Source of the DNA: Alphaproteobacteria bacterium
GTDB lineage: Bacteria > Pseudomonadota > Alphaproteobacteria > Micavibrionales > Micavibrionaceae
Assembly (NCBI GenBank): GCA_016757515.1
Contig: JAERIN010000008.1
Location: 1 to 47,631 of the forward strand
Length of the DNA: 47,631 nucleotides
Direction of reading: 5' to 3'
Shown here: one piece after another, positions 47,393 through 47,631 of the stretch
How the letters are laid out: the number at the start of each line of letters is the position of its first letter
Position numbering within the stretch: position 1 is the stretch's first letter
Translations under genes and position numbers: made by a program
The notes under the pieces: model-generated
The model's input: only the letters and a program-made list of their open reading frames with translations
Told to the model about the DNA's origin: nothing
The model's database searches: none

Positions 47393-47631
47393 TCGAATTC
47401 TGATAATCAAAAATTCTTGTATTATCAAAACATTCCTTGCGAAATAGAAGAGATGGGCCTTTTCGAACACCTTCGAGAAGAGTTTCAATAATCACTGTAA
47501 AAATAATTCTAATAATCTCTGATTTACACCAGAAGAGCCCAAAAAAATAACAAGAGTGCGGTATCGGATTTTCAAGCCGAAAAATGATTATCAGAATTAT
47601 TTCTACAGAGCGTTCGAGTAGGCTTTTTTGC
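47393..47631 (-). repeat. Inverted repeat copy 2 (239 bp, perfect, window end)
   Basis: Exact reverse complement of 38680-38918. It begins six bases after the last 17-base repeat and runs to the final base of the window, so its true end is not seen. Confidence 0.97.

Overview
The window is most of a tailed dsDNA phage (siphovirus type: tail terminator, tail tube, frameshifted tail-assembly chaperones, tape measure, tail tip) whose host is very probably an alphaproteobacterium. Four things point to that host: an XRE repressor with the LTFQQIQKYERG-type helix-turn-helix common in that class, a BR0599/DUF2163-type tail hub, tail-tip genes in an order like that of gene transfer agents, and about 25 copies of TTAA-N7-TTAA, the recognition pattern of the alphaproteobacterial cell-cycle regulator CtrA. 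Terminase, portal, capsid, lysis and integrase genes are not visible, so this is not the whole genome.

Layout. (1) 1-18.8 kb, + strand: a tail-fibre-like protein, neck genes, tail terminator, tail tube, chaperones with a classical -1 slippery site, an HK97 gp10-like protein, tape measure, two paralogous virion proteins, a distal-tail-like protein, the BR0599-type hub, and a large tail-tip protein ending in an arabinofuranosidase-B-like domain. (2) 18.8-22.2 kb, - strand: a tightly overlapping operon of small proteins that includes the XRE repressor and is read from one CtrA-box promoter. (3) 22.3-27.3 kb, - strand: DnaQ-like exonuclease, a MazG/DUF6378-like protein, a PNK-type phosphatase, a ThyX variant, an FAD oxidoreductase and two conserved early proteins. 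(4) 27.5-37.4 kb, + strand: a divergent replication operon with an SNF2 helicase, small regulators, a DnaE-type DNA polymerase III alpha interrupted by two inteins, and a primase-helicase. (5) 37.4-38.9 kb: mostly non-coding DNA with a G-rich tract, a 50-bp inverted repeat around an AT-rich core, and the first copy of a 239-bp perfect inverted repeat. (6) 38.9-47.4 kb: a VRR-NUC nuclease, then a region built of repeated regulatory DNA and small-gene cassettes, closed by the second copy of the 239-bp inverted repeat at the window end.

The most unusual content is in (6). Twelve promoters across the window share one exact layout, TTAA-N7-TTAA(C/T)C-N9-TATTAT-like. Three are in the repressor, early and mid operons; the other nine drive small-gene cassettes at the right end. 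Most cassettes consist of a CtrA-box promoter, a 5' leader able to form a hairpin, one or two short ORFs, a GC-rich hairpin and a cluster of a 17-bp direct repeat. Thirteen further boxes lie mainly in arrays with an exact 69-bp period and have no -10 element at the promoter spacing. A reasonable reading (inference) is that the phage ties much of its early and accessory transcription to host CtrA and may also use the arrays to titrate CtrA or control replication. Several cassette ORFs are orphan small proteins and are candidates for host-interaction or counter-defence genes.
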